A stretch of DNA of 64,000 nucleotides from contig NZ_JAWQUO010000011.1 in NCBI RefSeq assembly GCF_033446605.1, positions 62,001 through 126,000 on the forward strand. Reading direction: 5' to 3'. Within the stretch, counting starts at the first letter, position 1. The number at the start of each line of letters is the position of its first letter. Below the pieces are notes generated by a model, which worked only from the letters and a program-made list of their open reading frames with translations, was not told where the DNA came from and searched no databases. The position numbers and the translations under genes are program-made. This DNA is from Iodobacter sp025352645 (lineage in GTDB: Bacteria; Pseudomonadota; Gammaproteobacteria; Burkholderiales; Chitinibacteraceae). Of the stretch, positions 34,719 to 42,956 are shown in pieces.

Positions 34719-34927
34719 CGTTTGCCCTCTGCATCTGCCCGCAGCTGAGTCACGCTTTTGCCCGCATGGCCCCAATCATCGGTATCCACTTCTTGGATGA
34801 TTACAAAGGTGGTGGCGGGGTCTTTATTTAAAACCTTAACCAGCACATCAGTCACACCAGCAATCACGGCAGCTTTTTGCTCTGCAGTGGCACCATCACG
34901 GGTAATTTGAATATTTACGACAGGCAT
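34715..34927 (-). CDS. 4-oxalocrotonate tautomerase family protein
   Basis: 70-aa tautomerase subunit. After Met removal the catalytic N-terminal Pro (MPVVNIQITRDGATAEQKAAVIAGVTDVLVKVL) is exposed, and a basic residue follows at the expected place near residue 10. The VIIQEVDTDDWGHAGKSVTQLR tail is shared with DmpI/YdcE-like proteins often paired with redox or detoxification enzymes. It is the first gene of a coupled pair with the GST gene (4-nt ATGA overlap), suggesting joint action on electrophilic or aromatic compounds; the substrate is unknown. Confidence 0.92.
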   Translation of the reverse strand: MPVVNIQITRDGATAEQKAAVIAGVTDVLVKVLNKDPATTFVIIQEVDTDDWGHAGKSVTQLRADAEGKR

Positions 34928-35040
34928 GAGACTTCCTTGATTAGGGTGAGTGTAGTAACCATATCAGTGCCCTTGGCTTAAATTACAATAACCATCCAAA
35001 AATAGATTACGGCCCATAGCCCATACAATTATTTATGGGT

Positions 35041-35077
35041 AAAAAAATAGCCCACAATATTTTGCAGGCTATTTTTA
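35041..35077 (-). terminator. Intrinsic terminator of the SYLF-domain gene
   Basis: Read on the minus strand, AAAAATAGCC pairs with GGCTATTTTT over a 14-nt loop and ends in a T run. It lies 13 bases beyond the stop at 35090. Confidence 0.85.
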
Positions 35078-35089
35078 TAATTCTAAATA

Positions 35090-35683
35090 TTAATTGAGTT
35101 CATCACTTTTCATGTATTTAGCGCCATTCACTGTTGCTTCTGCGCTTAAGCCATTTTCAGTGAATTGATATACATAGACGTTTTCTGCCAGATGCTTAGC
35201 ACCGGCAATTTGCCCGCCTGTTTTGCCTAGCTTAGCCGCTGCGCCTGCCTCTCCGCTTGCGCTCCAACCGGATGAAACAAATTTATTATAGGCATCGGTG
35301 CTGGTAAACACCCAAACCTCACGGGTTTCCTTAGCGCCTAAACCTAGGCCCAATTTACCCTGCAGCATATTCATATAGGTACGCTTGCCCGATGCAACCG
35401 CTACCCCATCCCCACCACCGGCCCCAACAAACATGGCCTGAAAACCACCCGTGCGAAACACCGCATAGGCTGGTGCTTTAGCAATTTGAGACTTAGCTTT
35501 AGGATATTTTTTATAAACTTGTGCCAGTGTATCGCTAGCAGTGCGATCAATTTCTGTACGGCGCTCTGCGGGTGTTTTTTGATCCGCCGCCGAAGCGCTA
35601 TTATTTTGTTTTACTGCAGAATCTGCCAATACTGGCAAAGAAAGCATGGTGGCTAGCACCAGAATCGTTGAACGTAATCGCAT
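35090..35683 (-). CDS. SYLF/YSC84-like lipid-binding domain protein
   Basis: 197-aa protein with a Sec signal peptide (MRLRSTILVLATMLSLPVLA, cleavage near ALADS) and a SYLF (DUF500/Ysc84) domain over the rest: AYAVFRTGGFQAMFVGAGGGDGVAVASGKRTYMNM, GLGLGAKETREVWVFTSTDAYNKFVSSGW and the final AEATVNGAKYMKSDELN. Bacterial SYLF proteins are periplasmic and bind phosphoinositide-like or anionic lipids. It is monocistronic with its own terminator. Confidence 0.9.
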   Translation of the reverse strand: MRLRSTILVLATMLSLPVLADSAVKQNNSASAADQKTPAERRTEIDRTASDTLAQVYKKYPKAKSQIAKAPAYAVFRTGGFQAMFVGAGGGDGVAVASGKRTYMNMLQGKLGLGLGAKETREVWVFTSTDAYNKFVSSGWSASGEAGAAAKLGKTGGQIAGAKHLAENVYVYQFTENGLSAEATVNGAKYMKSDELN

Positions 35684-35982
35684 AATTAAACTCCTAATTG
35701 GATAAATTTCAGATAAGTTCTTACAAAGATAAGCGCTTATTATTCTTTAAACTTATTAAGTTTTTAACTATTAACTCTCCTAATATTACGTTATGTATCC
35801 AAACAATTCTTTAGTTAAAAAATAAGCTACGTAATATTTATTTAACAACATAAAGACTGCGCTTATTTTTAATAACTTTCCACCATAAAATGATAAATTG
35901 CTTAAAATTACCATTAATCACTTTGTGCAGTTCAATCCATAAAAAAGCAAAATTACAGCAAATAAGTGCAATTAATAGTTAC

Positions 35983-36233
35983 CTGATTATGTCTCTTAGT
36001 CAAACGCCTCATCAATATCGTAGGGCGGGTGCAACCCGCGTTTTTTTCAGCACTACTCGCGGGTTGCACCCGCCCTACAAATAGCATATTGCTTAAGTTG
36101 ATAGGATTGGGGTGCAACCCGCGTCTTTATTCAGTGTTGTTCGCCGGTTACACCTGCCCTAGCAATCCAAAAACAGAGCGTGGTTCTAAAAAATAGGTTT
36201 ACATCGGCGTTATTGAGCAGGAGACATAATCAG
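35983..36233. mobile_element. MITE-like composite element with terminal and internal inverted repeats
   Basis: The left end CTGATTATGTCTCTTAGTCA (from 35983) and right end GAGCAGGAGACATAATCAG (ending 36233) are imperfect inverted repeats matching the perfect ends of the element at 61038-61208. Inside is a perfect 21-bp inverted repeat (36020-36040 / 36058-36078, GTAGGGCGGGTGCAACCCGC). A CTTAAGTTGATAGGATT end of another repeat class (36092-36108) follows, then a decayed copy of the GGTGCAACCCGC repeat. It appears to be one element inserted into, or recombined with, another. It sits in the 682-base gap between the SYLF gene and mutL, whose remainder is AT-rich without a credible gene. Confidence 0.8.
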
Positions 36234-36365
36234 TTTAATTAATCTAAATCACCGCACCTAATCAGTAATCCAATGCCATGCCCAACAGTGCGGCAATCGT
36301 GCCCAAGGCTTACAGCAGATACACAGGTATAATCGCGGCTACCTGATCAACACACTCCCGCCCCT

Positions 36366-38306
36366 ATGCCACGTATCCAGCAATTACCCGACCATTTAAT
36401 CAACCAAATCGCCGCGGGTGAGGTGGTAGAGCGCCCTGCTTCTGCGCTAAAAGAGCTGCTTGAAAACAGCCTAGATGCAGGCAGCCAAAGCCTAAATATC
36501 GAGCTATTGGCGGGTGGCACTAAGCTGATTAAGGTGATTGACGATGGCTGCGGCATTGCCAAAGACGAGCTGCCACTGGCGCTGCACCGCCACGCCACCA
36601 GTAAAATCCGTGATTTGGATGATTTGCAAAAAGTGGCCACACTGGGCTTTAGGGGTGAAGGGCTGGCGAGTATTGCCTCGGTTTCAAGGCTTACACTCAG
36701 CAGCCGGGAAGAAGGCTCTGATTACGCCTGGCGGGTAGATGCCGATAATGGCCATGTCAGCGAGCCCGAGCCAACATCGCTCAGCCAAGGTAGCGCGATT
36801 GAAATTCACGAGTTGTATTACCAAGTACCGGCTAGGCGTAAATTTTTAAAATCAGAATCCACCGAATTTGCGCATTGCAGCGATATGGTGCAGCGGCTAG
36901 CGCTAGCCAACCCTGGCGTGCAATTTACTCTCACCCATAATGGCCGCGCCCAGCTGCGCCTTTTGCCGGGTGATTTAGCCAAACGCGCGGCGGCGATTTT
37001 AGGCGATGAGTTTGTAGCCTCAGGCGTGCAGGTAGATGAAGGATTTGGCGGCTTACGCCTGTGGGGAATTACTGGCTCGCCAACGCTGGGTAAATCCAGC
37101 CGCGATGCGCAGTATTTCTTTGTAAATGGCCGCTTTGTACGGGATAAAGTGGTGCAACACGCACTGCGTGAAGCTTACCGCGATGTGCTGCACCACGATA
37201 AACACGCCGCCTATTGCTTGTTTTTAGAGCTTGATCCTGAAGGGGTGGATGTTAACGTTCATCCAACCAAAATTGAAGTGCGCTTTCGTGAATCGCAAGC
37301 GATTTACCGCTTTATGCTCACCAGCCTAAAAAAAGCGCTCGCAGGTACCCGCGCGGGCACAACGCCTGCGGGCATCGATCCTGAAACCGGCGAAATTGCC
37401 GCACCAGACTCTAGCGTCATGGCCCCCGCCCCAGCCATGGCGCCTAAAAATTATGCAGAAATGGCGCGCAAGCAGGGCAATATCCCGCTACAGCCACGTA
37501 TACAAGCCCCGATGGCATTTTATGAAACGATGTTTGGTGATTTGAAACACGGCCAAAACCATGAATCGGGCGCGGTCAATCATGTAGGGTGGGCACCTGT
37601 GCCCACGCGTTCAGATGTCCAAGAGCACACATTTGCCCCAGCCGTCCCTGCCGGTGCATTGATGCCCGCCGCGGCAATCCCTGCATCCACAGCGCCTTCC
37701 CGTGCCAGCAGCTCAGATACCGTTCCGCCACTCGGCTTTGCACTGGGGCAGCTGCACGGTGTGTATATCTTGGCGCAAAATGCCGAGGGGCTAATCGTGG
37801 TAGATATGCACGCCGCGCATGAGCGGGTGGTGTATGAGCAACTTAAAAACGCTCTTGATCTGCAACAAATGCCCACCCAGCCACTGCTCATCCCGCATGT
37901 TTTTCCTGCGGATAAACACGATGTGGCCACAGTCGAAGACAACGCGGCCACGCTGGAAGCGATTGGCTTTGAGATCTCGGTGCAATCTCCCACCCAGCTT
38001 GCCATCCGCGCCCTGCCCATGCTGCTGAAAGACGCTAACCCCATCGAGCTGGCGCAAGCCGTGCTCAAAGATATTCGTACCGTAGGCGCGAGCGAAGTAT
38101 TGGCAGGCAGGCAAAATGAACTACTCGCCACTATGGCTTGCCACGGCTCGGTACGTGCCAACCGCAGCCTAACCATTACCGAAATGAATGCCCTACTGCG
38201 CCAAATGGAAAACACCGAACGCAGCGGCCAATGCAATCACGGCCGCCCCACTTGGTTCAGAATGACGCTGAACGAGCTGGATAAAATGTTTATGCGTGGC
38301 TCGTAA
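36366..38306 (+). CDS. mutL: DNA mismatch repair protein MutL
   Basis: 646-aa MutL. The N-terminal GHKL ATPase has LLENSLDAGS, DDGCGIAKDEL, GFRGEGLASI and NVHPTKIEVRF. The C-terminal dimerisation/endonuclease domain carries DMHAAHERVVYE (the DQHA-type metal motif with Q replaced by M), ACHGSVRA and CNHGRPT, as in organisms without MutH, so this MutL probably nicks DNA itself. Between them is a disordered linker (about 345-455). Within that linker, DNA at 37584-37607 is an intergenic-type palindrome (GTGGGCAC-CT-GTGCCCAC) translated as VGWAPVPTR. The gene starts directly behind a repeat-rich gap. Confidence 0.97.
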   Translation: MPRIQQLPDHLINQIAAGEVVERPASALKELLENSLDAGSQSLNIELLAGGTKLIKVIDDGCGIAKDELPLALHRHATSKIRDLDDLQKVATLGFRGEGLASIASVSRLTLSSREEGSDYAWRVDADNGHVSEPEPTSLSQGSAIEIHELYYQVPARRKFLKSESTEFAHCSDMVQRLALANPGVQFTLTHNGRAQLRLLPGDLAKRAAAILGDEFVASGVQVDEGFGGLRLWGITGSPTLGKSSRDAQYFFVNGRFVRDKVVQHALREAYRDVLHHDKHAAYCLFLELDPEGVDVNVHPTKIEVRFRESQAIYRFMLTSLKKALAGTRAGTTPAGIDPETGEIAAPDSSVMAPAPAMAPKNYAEMARKQGNIPLQPRIQAPMAFYETMFGDLKHGQNHESGAVNHVGWAPVPTRSDVQEHTFAPAVPAGALMPAAAIPASTAPSRASSSDTVPPLGFALGQLHGVYILAQNAEGLIVVDMHAAHERVVYEQLKNALDLQQMPTQPLLIPHVFPADKHDVATVEDNAATLEAIGFEISVQSPTQLAIRALPMLLKDANPIELAQAVLKDIRTVGASEVLAGRQNELLATMACHGSVRANRSLTITEMNALLRQMENTERSGQCNHGRPTWFRMTLNELDKMFMRGS

Positions 38307-38443
38307 TACTGAGGGGCGGCCGTGCCCACCCATACATTCACCAAAAGCACGGCATGTTGTGCCCCTACAGCACATTGCCATGCAGATTTAATGCATGGGT
38401 ATAAAAACATGCCCACCCCACACCTTCTTTCCAACGAGCGCTC

Positions 38444-39211
38444 ATGCCAGCAAATGCCTTAATCGTTAAACTCTTTGCCGCCCCACTGCTGATTGCCGCG
38501 GCCAGTCTGGCTGGGCGGCGTTGGGGGCCGCAGATTGCTGGGCTGCTGGGCGGTCTACCGCTGGTTGCTATCCCAATTATCCTCACGCTGTGGCTAGAGC
38601 ATGGCCCAGAATATGCAATCAAAGTGGCAGGGTCGGCATCGGCGGGGCTGTGGGCTAATGTGGTGTATATGCTGGTGCTGGCCCATGCCAGCCGCTATTT
38701 TGCTTGGCAGGGTACGATTATCGCCGGATGGGTGGCCTATTTAGCGGTGGCTTTTGCTCTGGCTGGCAGCGGGCTAGCGTCGTCCGGTTTTGTTAGCGTC
38801 AGCGTGCTGGCTGGGCTGTGGATTGCCATTTATTTTATCCCGCGCCCACAGGCGATCAATAGCTCGTCGCTGCCTAAAATTGAGCTTTACGCCCGTATGC
38901 TGGCGGCGCTATTGCTAGTGCTTGGCTTATCTAGCGTGTCTTTAATGCTGGGCAGCACCATGACGGGCGTGCTGGCGGGGTTTCCGGTGGCCGCCACCGT
39001 TATTCCTGCATTTACCCTTGCCAACGCAGGCCGCAACCCTTTGCTACTGCAATTAAGGGGATTTTTAATCGGCCTCACCGGCTTTAGCGTGTTCTTTTTA
39101 GTCTGGACACCGCTAGCCACCCAAATAGGCCTGCTCGCCTTCGCCCCCGCCTTAGCCGCAGCGCTATTAACAGGGTTCTTGGTGCGATATTTAAGCCATA
39201 GATTTCACTGA
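38444..39211 (+). CDS. Polytopic membrane protein of unknown function
   Basis: 255-aa very hydrophobic protein with about eight predicted transmembrane helices in two similar halves, each with a GGLPLVAIP or AGFPVAATVIPAF motif (about residues 35-45 and 172-185) that suggests an internal duplication as seen in small transporters. I do not recognise a named family. The gap to mutL (138 bases) contains GGGCGGCCGTGCCCACC and AGCACGGCATGTTGTGCCCC, decayed repeat palindromes. It stands alone between mutL and rcnA. Confidence 0.75.
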   Translation: MPANALIVKLFAAPLLIAAASLAGRRWGPQIAGLLGGLPLVAIPIILTLWLEHGPEYAIKVAGSASAGLWANVVYMLVLAHASRYFAWQGTIIAGWVAYLAVAFALAGSGLASSGFVSVSVLAGLWIAIYFIPRPQAINSSSLPKIELYARMLAALLLVLGLSSVSLMLGSTMTGVLAGFPVAATVIPAFTLANAGRNPLLLQLRGFLIGLTGFSVFFLVWTPLATQIGLLAFAPALAAALLTGFLVRYLSHRFH

Positions 39212-39267
39212 TATTACTTCTGCGGTAAAAGGATAAAGACCAAAGCAAGGCCAGCTGCCAATCTGAA

Positions 39268-40356
39268 TTACATCAGGGCATACGCTCCCTGATAAGCAAG
39301 ATAAAGCCCAACTAAGCAAATCAGCCCACCAGAAAAGTACGGCGCTTTGCGGGCAAACTCACCAAAACCATTCCAGCGGGTGGCCACGTGTTTAACACTC
39401 AGCGCAGCCAGCATGCCAGAAGCCACCATCGTCAGAGCTAATCCAATACTAAAACACAGCACTAGCGTAGCGCCAAGGGCGATTTTCTTTAACTGTAAAC
39501 ACAGCAGCAGCACAGTAATAGAAGCAGGACAAGGGATCAGCCCACCAGTAAGGCCAAACATAATAATTTGGCCAGTAGTGACTTGCCGATCGGCAAAACG
39601 GCGACGAATATCATTGGCATGTGCACGCTCATGCGGGTCTTGATAGCCGGCAGCCGAAACATCCAGCCCCTGATCATCTGCATGGTGATGATCGTGCTCG
39701 GTAAACTCTACCTCATACTCATGGCTATGGTGTGCGTGGCCTAAGCGTAAACGGGCGATAAACTCATGAGGCTCAGGGATTTCTTGCTCAGATTCTACAA
39801 AGCCATCGCGCTGGATAAACGTGAAATGCTGGCGCTGACCATCACTTCTTTCTATTTCAATATGCAGCTGATCTGCGCTCCAAGCTGTGGCTTGCGCGCT
39901 TTCTTTAAGTACACGAAAACGGGGCGGTACGCCGTCTTCAAATACCTCTAACCTAAGCAGTCCATGACCTGTATCGATTTGCTTGGTGTCATGATGGTTA
40001 TGATCGTGGGCAATAAACTGCTGCCGCCATGTTCGCCACATCATCCATATTGCAACCGCAATAATCAGCACGGCGGAAGCAAGCTGAAAATAAGGCTCAG
40101 TGGCCTCTGCATTCCAGCTTTGCCCAAAATACAAACCCGCCATAGCAATCGCCCAAACGACCGCCGTATGCGAAAGCGTAGCCGAGAGCCCAAGCAACAC
40201 GGCCTGAGCAACCGTACCACGCACCGCAACAATAAAAGCAGCCATCATGGTTTTTGAATGCCCAGGCTCTAGCCCATGCAAGGCCCCCAGTAAGATGGCA
40301 CTGGGGATAAACAGCCAGGCATTTCCCTGCTGCAAAAGAGTAGAAAAGTCAGTCAT
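39268..40356 (-). CDS. rcnA: Nickel/cobalt efflux protein RcnA
   Basis: Inner-membrane Ni2+/Co2+ exporter of the NicO/RcnA family, 362 aa. It has the signature HGLEPGHSKTMMAAF in helix 1, later LSHTAVVW, and GLIPCPASITVLLLCL in the C-terminal half. A long central cytoplasmic loop is rich in histidine (HDHNHHD near 120; HAHHSHE and EHDHHHADD near 206-228), typical of metal-sensing loops. It is transcribed divergently from rcnR with a canonical RcnR operator in between, so induction by nickel or cobalt is expected. Confidence 0.94.
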   Translation of the reverse strand: MTDFSTLLQQGNAWLFIPSAILLGALHGLEPGHSKTMMAAFIVAVRGTVAQAVLLGLSATLSHTAVVWAIAMAGLYFGQSWNAEATEPYFQLASAVLIIAVAIWMMWRTWRQQFIAHDHNHHDTKQIDTGHGLLRLEVFEDGVPPRFRVLKESAQATAWSADQLHIEIERSDGQRQHFTFIQRDGFVESEQEIPEPHEFIARLRLGHAHHSHEYEVEFTEHDHHHADDQGLDVSAAGYQDPHERAHANDIRRRFADRQVTTGQIIMFGLTGGLIPCPASITVLLLCLQLKKIALGATLVLCFSIGLALTMVASGMLAALSVKHVATRWNGFGEFARKAPYFSGGLICLVGLYLAYQGAYALM

Positions 40357-40390
40357 GGGGGTTTTAGCATTCGTTTTGATCTTTGCATGA

Positions 40391-40405
40391 TACTACCCCC
40401 CAGTA
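40391..40405. promoter_or_regulatory. RcnR operator
   Basis: TACTACCCCCCAGTA; on the minus strand TACT-GGGGGG-T-AGTA, a perfect match to the known RcnR site TACT-G6-N-AGTA. It is placed between divergent rcnA and rcnR, 35 bases from rcnA and 48 bases from rcnR, so it could control both. Confidence 0.88.
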
Positions 40406-40453
40406 TAAATATGCTAATCTGCACTCCGTTTTTGTATACAGAGATCAGCCCAT

Positions 40454-40726
40454 ATGGCGCACACAAACCGAGATAAAGCCAAGCTACTTACGCGCGTTAG
40501 GCGCATACAGGGCCAAGCCACCGCGCTAGAAAAACAACTCAATGAAGACCCAGATTGCATAGCCATTCTTCAGCAGATTGCCGCTATTCGTGGCGCTGTA
40601 AATGGATTAATGACTGCGGTGATTGAAGGCCATTTAACGGAGCATATTGTGCAAGAGCCAGACCTAGCCCTAAGGCAAAAAGATTCAGAAGTGCTACTGC
40701 AGATTATTAAATCCTATTTAAAGTAA
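40454..40726 (+). CDS. rcnR: Nickel/cobalt-responsive repressor RcnR
   Basis: 90-aa all-helical CsoR/RcnR-family repressor, same length as E. coli RcnR. The RcnR metal ligands are all present at the same positions: His3 (MAHT), Cys35 (PDCIAIL), His60 and His64 (EGHLTEH). The core IQGQATALEKQL and AIRGAVNGLM is conserved. This ligand set separates it from FrmR and CsoR relatives. It lies divergent to rcnA with the operator between them. Ni or Co binding should release it from DNA. Confidence 0.95.
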   Translation: MAHTNRDKAKLLTRVRRIQGQATALEKQLNEDPDCIAILQQIAAIRGAVNGLMTAVIEGHLTEHIVQEPDLALRQKDSEVLLQIIKSYLK

Positions 40727-41380
40727 GTACTGCGTCATAAGTTAATGGGCATTAAGGAAATCAGCATCTCCATTCCCGCGTTCAAGCCTGCCCTCGGCAG
40801 CGTTAGGAAGCCTCAAAAAATCTATATTTCTAAATAATACAAGGCGCGGATGATGAGATCCGATCGTTTTTTCGAGCTTCACTTTAGTCTGGGGCAAAAA
40901 TCCAGCTACACCACTTAGATCCCCGGCAAAACACTCGGTATGACGCTTTTTTAGCGCGCTTAAAACTTATGAAAACTTGTCATGCATTATGTTAGCGATC
41001 AGGTATTAGGCACTTTAAAAAGTGAAAATCATGCGGGATATGACAATAAATTACAAAAACCCACAGCTAAGCTCGCATAAGGCAAGATCATCCTCTGCCT
41101 CATTTTTAAGCTCGCTTACAAGCATAAATTAGCCATAGCAGCCGATAAACCTGATCGATTGATTGATTACATCTTGGCTAATCTATAAAAGTAATCAATA
41201 ACTGAGCAACTCAGTACAGAAATAATCAGCCGGCTTTTTGAAAAATCAGCGATATCGCTGCGATATGCAACAGCAAAGCCAATGATTACTTTAGGGTTAC
41301 TAGATGAGAATTTATACAGCGATGAGGTGATGTTGCTGCTTTATTTTATTGCCTAAAGCAGTGCAAACCTTTGATTTGAT
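40727..41380. other. Intergenic region with decayed repeats
   Basis: The left part (40763-40946) contains both ends of a decayed dRS3-like element (AGCATCTCCATTCCCGCG and CTCGGTATGACGC) separated by extra unique sequence. The rest is AT-rich. A frame on the plus strand from about 41085 to 41188 reads KHKLAIAADKPDRLIDYILANL before a stop and might be a gene remnant, but I recognise no family and give it little weight. No intact gene is supported. Confidence 0.5.
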
Positions 41381-41457
41381 TGGTGCGCCCAGTAGGAATC
41401 GAACCTACGACCTTCAGCTTCGGAAACTGACACTCTATCCAACTGAGCTATGAGCGC
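41381..41457 (-). tRNA. tRNA-Arg (anticodon CCG)
   Basis: On the minus strand: acceptor GCGCTCA pairs with TGGGCGC, the D-arm is GCTC...GAGT, the anticodon stem is TCAGT/GCTGA with loop TTCCGAA (anticodon CCG), the variable loop is AGGTC and the T-arm is GTAGG-TTCGATT-CCTAC. Discriminator A is followed by an encoded CCA. All stems close, with a few G-T pairs. It decodes CGG. Confidence 0.96.
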
Positions 41458-41603
41458 ACTTGAGGAAGGAGCGAATAATAACGTGTTTATGCGCATCAGT
41501 CTATGTGTAGGCTTTGTTGCTTGCTACAAAATGTCGGTATAATCCCCGTCAATAATATATGGTTTTATTTCCAACTCATGAACTTACATAAAAAGGGATG
41601 ACA

Positions 41604-42353
41604 ATGAGCGGTAGCAACGTGAAAGCGTCAAAGGGCATTGCTGGCATGATTCTGGCGGCAGTGATTGGGGTACCGCTATTTGTTTATCTGCTTATCAAGC
41701 TATTTACGTCAGGCAGTGGCATTGATGTCACACGCTCGACCATGACTACAGAAGCAGTGTCCGCACGCTTACAGCCCGTAGGCAGTATCAAGATTGTGGA
41801 TGGTGGCCCTCCTGGCTCTAAAAGCGGTAAGGCAGTTTACGAAGCGGTCTGTATTTCCTGTCATGGCACGGGCTTAGCAGGCGCTCCTAAGTTTGCCGAT
41901 GCCGGTGCTTGGGGCGCGCGTATTTCTAAAGGCTTTGAAACCCTTTGGACTCACGCCATCAAAGGCTTTAATGCAATGCCTGTTAAAGGTGGTGCGGCTG
42001 ATTTATCTGATGATGAAGTCAAACGTGCGGTTGCATTTATGGCAAATGCAGGTGGCGCTAAGTTTGAAGAGCCTAAAGTAGCGGGTGCAGCAGCAGGTGG
42101 CGCAGTAGATCCAGCCACTAAGGGTAAAGAAATTTATGATTCAGTATGCATGGCTTGCCACGCTGCGGGCATAGCGGGTGCGCCTAAGTTTGGCGACAAG
42201 GCCGCTTGGGCTCCACGCTTGAAAGATGGTGTAGATAACGCCATTGCCATTGCCACAAAAGGCTTAAACGCAATGCCACCTAAAGGCGGCTATAGCGGCT
42301 CAGATGCAGAATTTGCTGCAGCGGCCCACTATATTATTAACGCCAGCAAGTAA
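41604..42353 (+). CDS. Dihaem cytochrome c (c5-like), membrane-anchored
   Basis: 249-aa protein with an N-terminal transmembrane anchor (about residues 10-32) and two class I cytochrome c domains of the c5 type. Haem sites are CISCH (near residue 82) and CMACH (near 182), each followed by a Met ligand in the matching segment (FNAMPVKGG; LNAMPPKGG). The two halves are clearly homologous (CHGTGLAGAPKFAD; CHAAGIAGAPKFGD) and joined by an Ala/Gly/Pro-rich linker. It probably shuttles electrons to a terminal oxidase in the periplasm. ATG 41604 has AAGGG seven bases upstream. A terminator follows. Confidence 0.95.
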   Translation: MSGSNVKASKGIAGMILAAVIGVPLFVYLLIKLFTSGSGIDVTRSTMTTEAVSARLQPVGSIKIVDGGPPGSKSGKAVYEAVCISCHGTGLAGAPKFADAGAWGARISKGFETLWTHAIKGFNAMPVKGGAADLSDDEVKRAVAFMANAGGAKFEEPKVAGAAAGGAVDPATKGKEIYDSVCMACHAAGIAGAPKFGDKAAWAPRLKDGVDNAIAIATKGLNAMPPKGGYSGSDAEFAAAAHYIINASK

Positions 42354-42370
42354 TTTAGCGGTGTTATCAC

Positions 42371-42400
42371 AAAAAAGCGGGCAGCTTTGCTCGCTTTTTT
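42371..42400 (+). terminator. Intrinsic terminator of the cytochrome c gene
   Basis: AAAAAAGCGGGC (42371-42382) pairs with GCTCGCTTTTTT (42389-42400), closing with a T6 tract; one G-T pair. Confidence 0.92.
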
Positions 42401-42582
42401 GCGTTTATCAAGCCACTATTTCCCTTGATATGAGGTGGTGATTCACAGAAAATGCCCACCCTTAGCTGATGCTATTGGCTTAAATCAGCAACTGATTTAA
42501 GTAACAATGGCCTACTCCGTATTTCTTCCGGGTTTCCGATATGGGGTGTGTCTATTAGCCCGTGGTGTGCAAGGCACTTATT

Positions 42583-42903
42583 ATGTTGAGTTATTGGTTG
42601 GTATTAGGCGTTGCCGTTTTTACTGAAATTATCTGGGCATTATCCCTAAAATATATTCAATTACACCCTAATCCTTGGGCTGTAGCAGGATCGATTGCTT
42701 TATCTTTTTTAAATATGGCATTGTTGTCTTATGCAATGAAAGGTATTTCGGCGGGCACAGCCTATGCCATTTGGACAGGGCTTGGTGCAGTAGGGGTAAC
42801 CATTGGTGGCATTATGCTATTTGGTGATCCCTTAGGATCAACTCGAATTTTCTTTTTATGCTTAATTGTTAGCGGTGTTGTTGGGCTAAAGTTGGCATCT
42901 TAA
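42583..42903 (+). CDS. Small multidrug resistance (SMR) family transporter
   Basis: 106-aa protein with four transmembrane helices. The essential Glu is in helix 1 (AVFTEIIWALSLKY, Glu about 15), followed by the WAVAGSIALSFLNMALLSYAMKGISAGTAYAIWTGLGAVGVTIGGIMLFGDP pattern of SMR proteins, where AYAIWTGLG is diagnostic. The subtype is uncertain between SugE/Gdx guanidinium exporters and EmrE-like drug exporters. I found no guanidine riboswitch upstream. ATG 42583 gives the usual 105-110 aa; an in-frame GTG at 42562 lacks support. A shared terminator separates it from convergent pepD. Confidence 0.9.
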   Translation: MLSYWLVLGVAVFTEIIWALSLKYIQLHPNPWAVAGSIALSFLNMALLSYAMKGISAGTAYAIWTGLGAVGVTIGGIMLFGDPLGSTRIFFLCLIVSGVVGLKLAS

Positions 42904-42904
42904 T

Positions 42905-42946
42905 TAAAAAAGGCCTGCTCTTCTTTAAAAGAGCAGGCCTTTTTTA
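42905..42946. terminator. Bidirectional terminator between the SMR gene and pepD
   Basis: AAAAAAGGCCTGCTCTT pairs with AAGAGCAGGCCTTTTTT over a six-base loop: a 17-bp stem flanked by A and T tracts, so it works for both convergent genes. Confidence 0.95.
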
Positions 42947-42956
42947 TATCCAGCGC

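Noticed and set aside
35890..36084. 64-codon ORF upstream of mutL
   Set aside because: It runs through the MITE-like element and its 21-bp inverted repeat and has no ribosome-binding site.
41085..41188. Short frame ending KPDRLIDYILANL as a gene remnant
   Set aside because: It has no start, no recognisable family and is too short to separate from chance.
42405..42582. Guanidine riboswitch before the SMR transporter
   Set aside because: I looked for the ykkC, mini-ykkC (ACGR loop pairs) and class III conserved sequences and did not find them.
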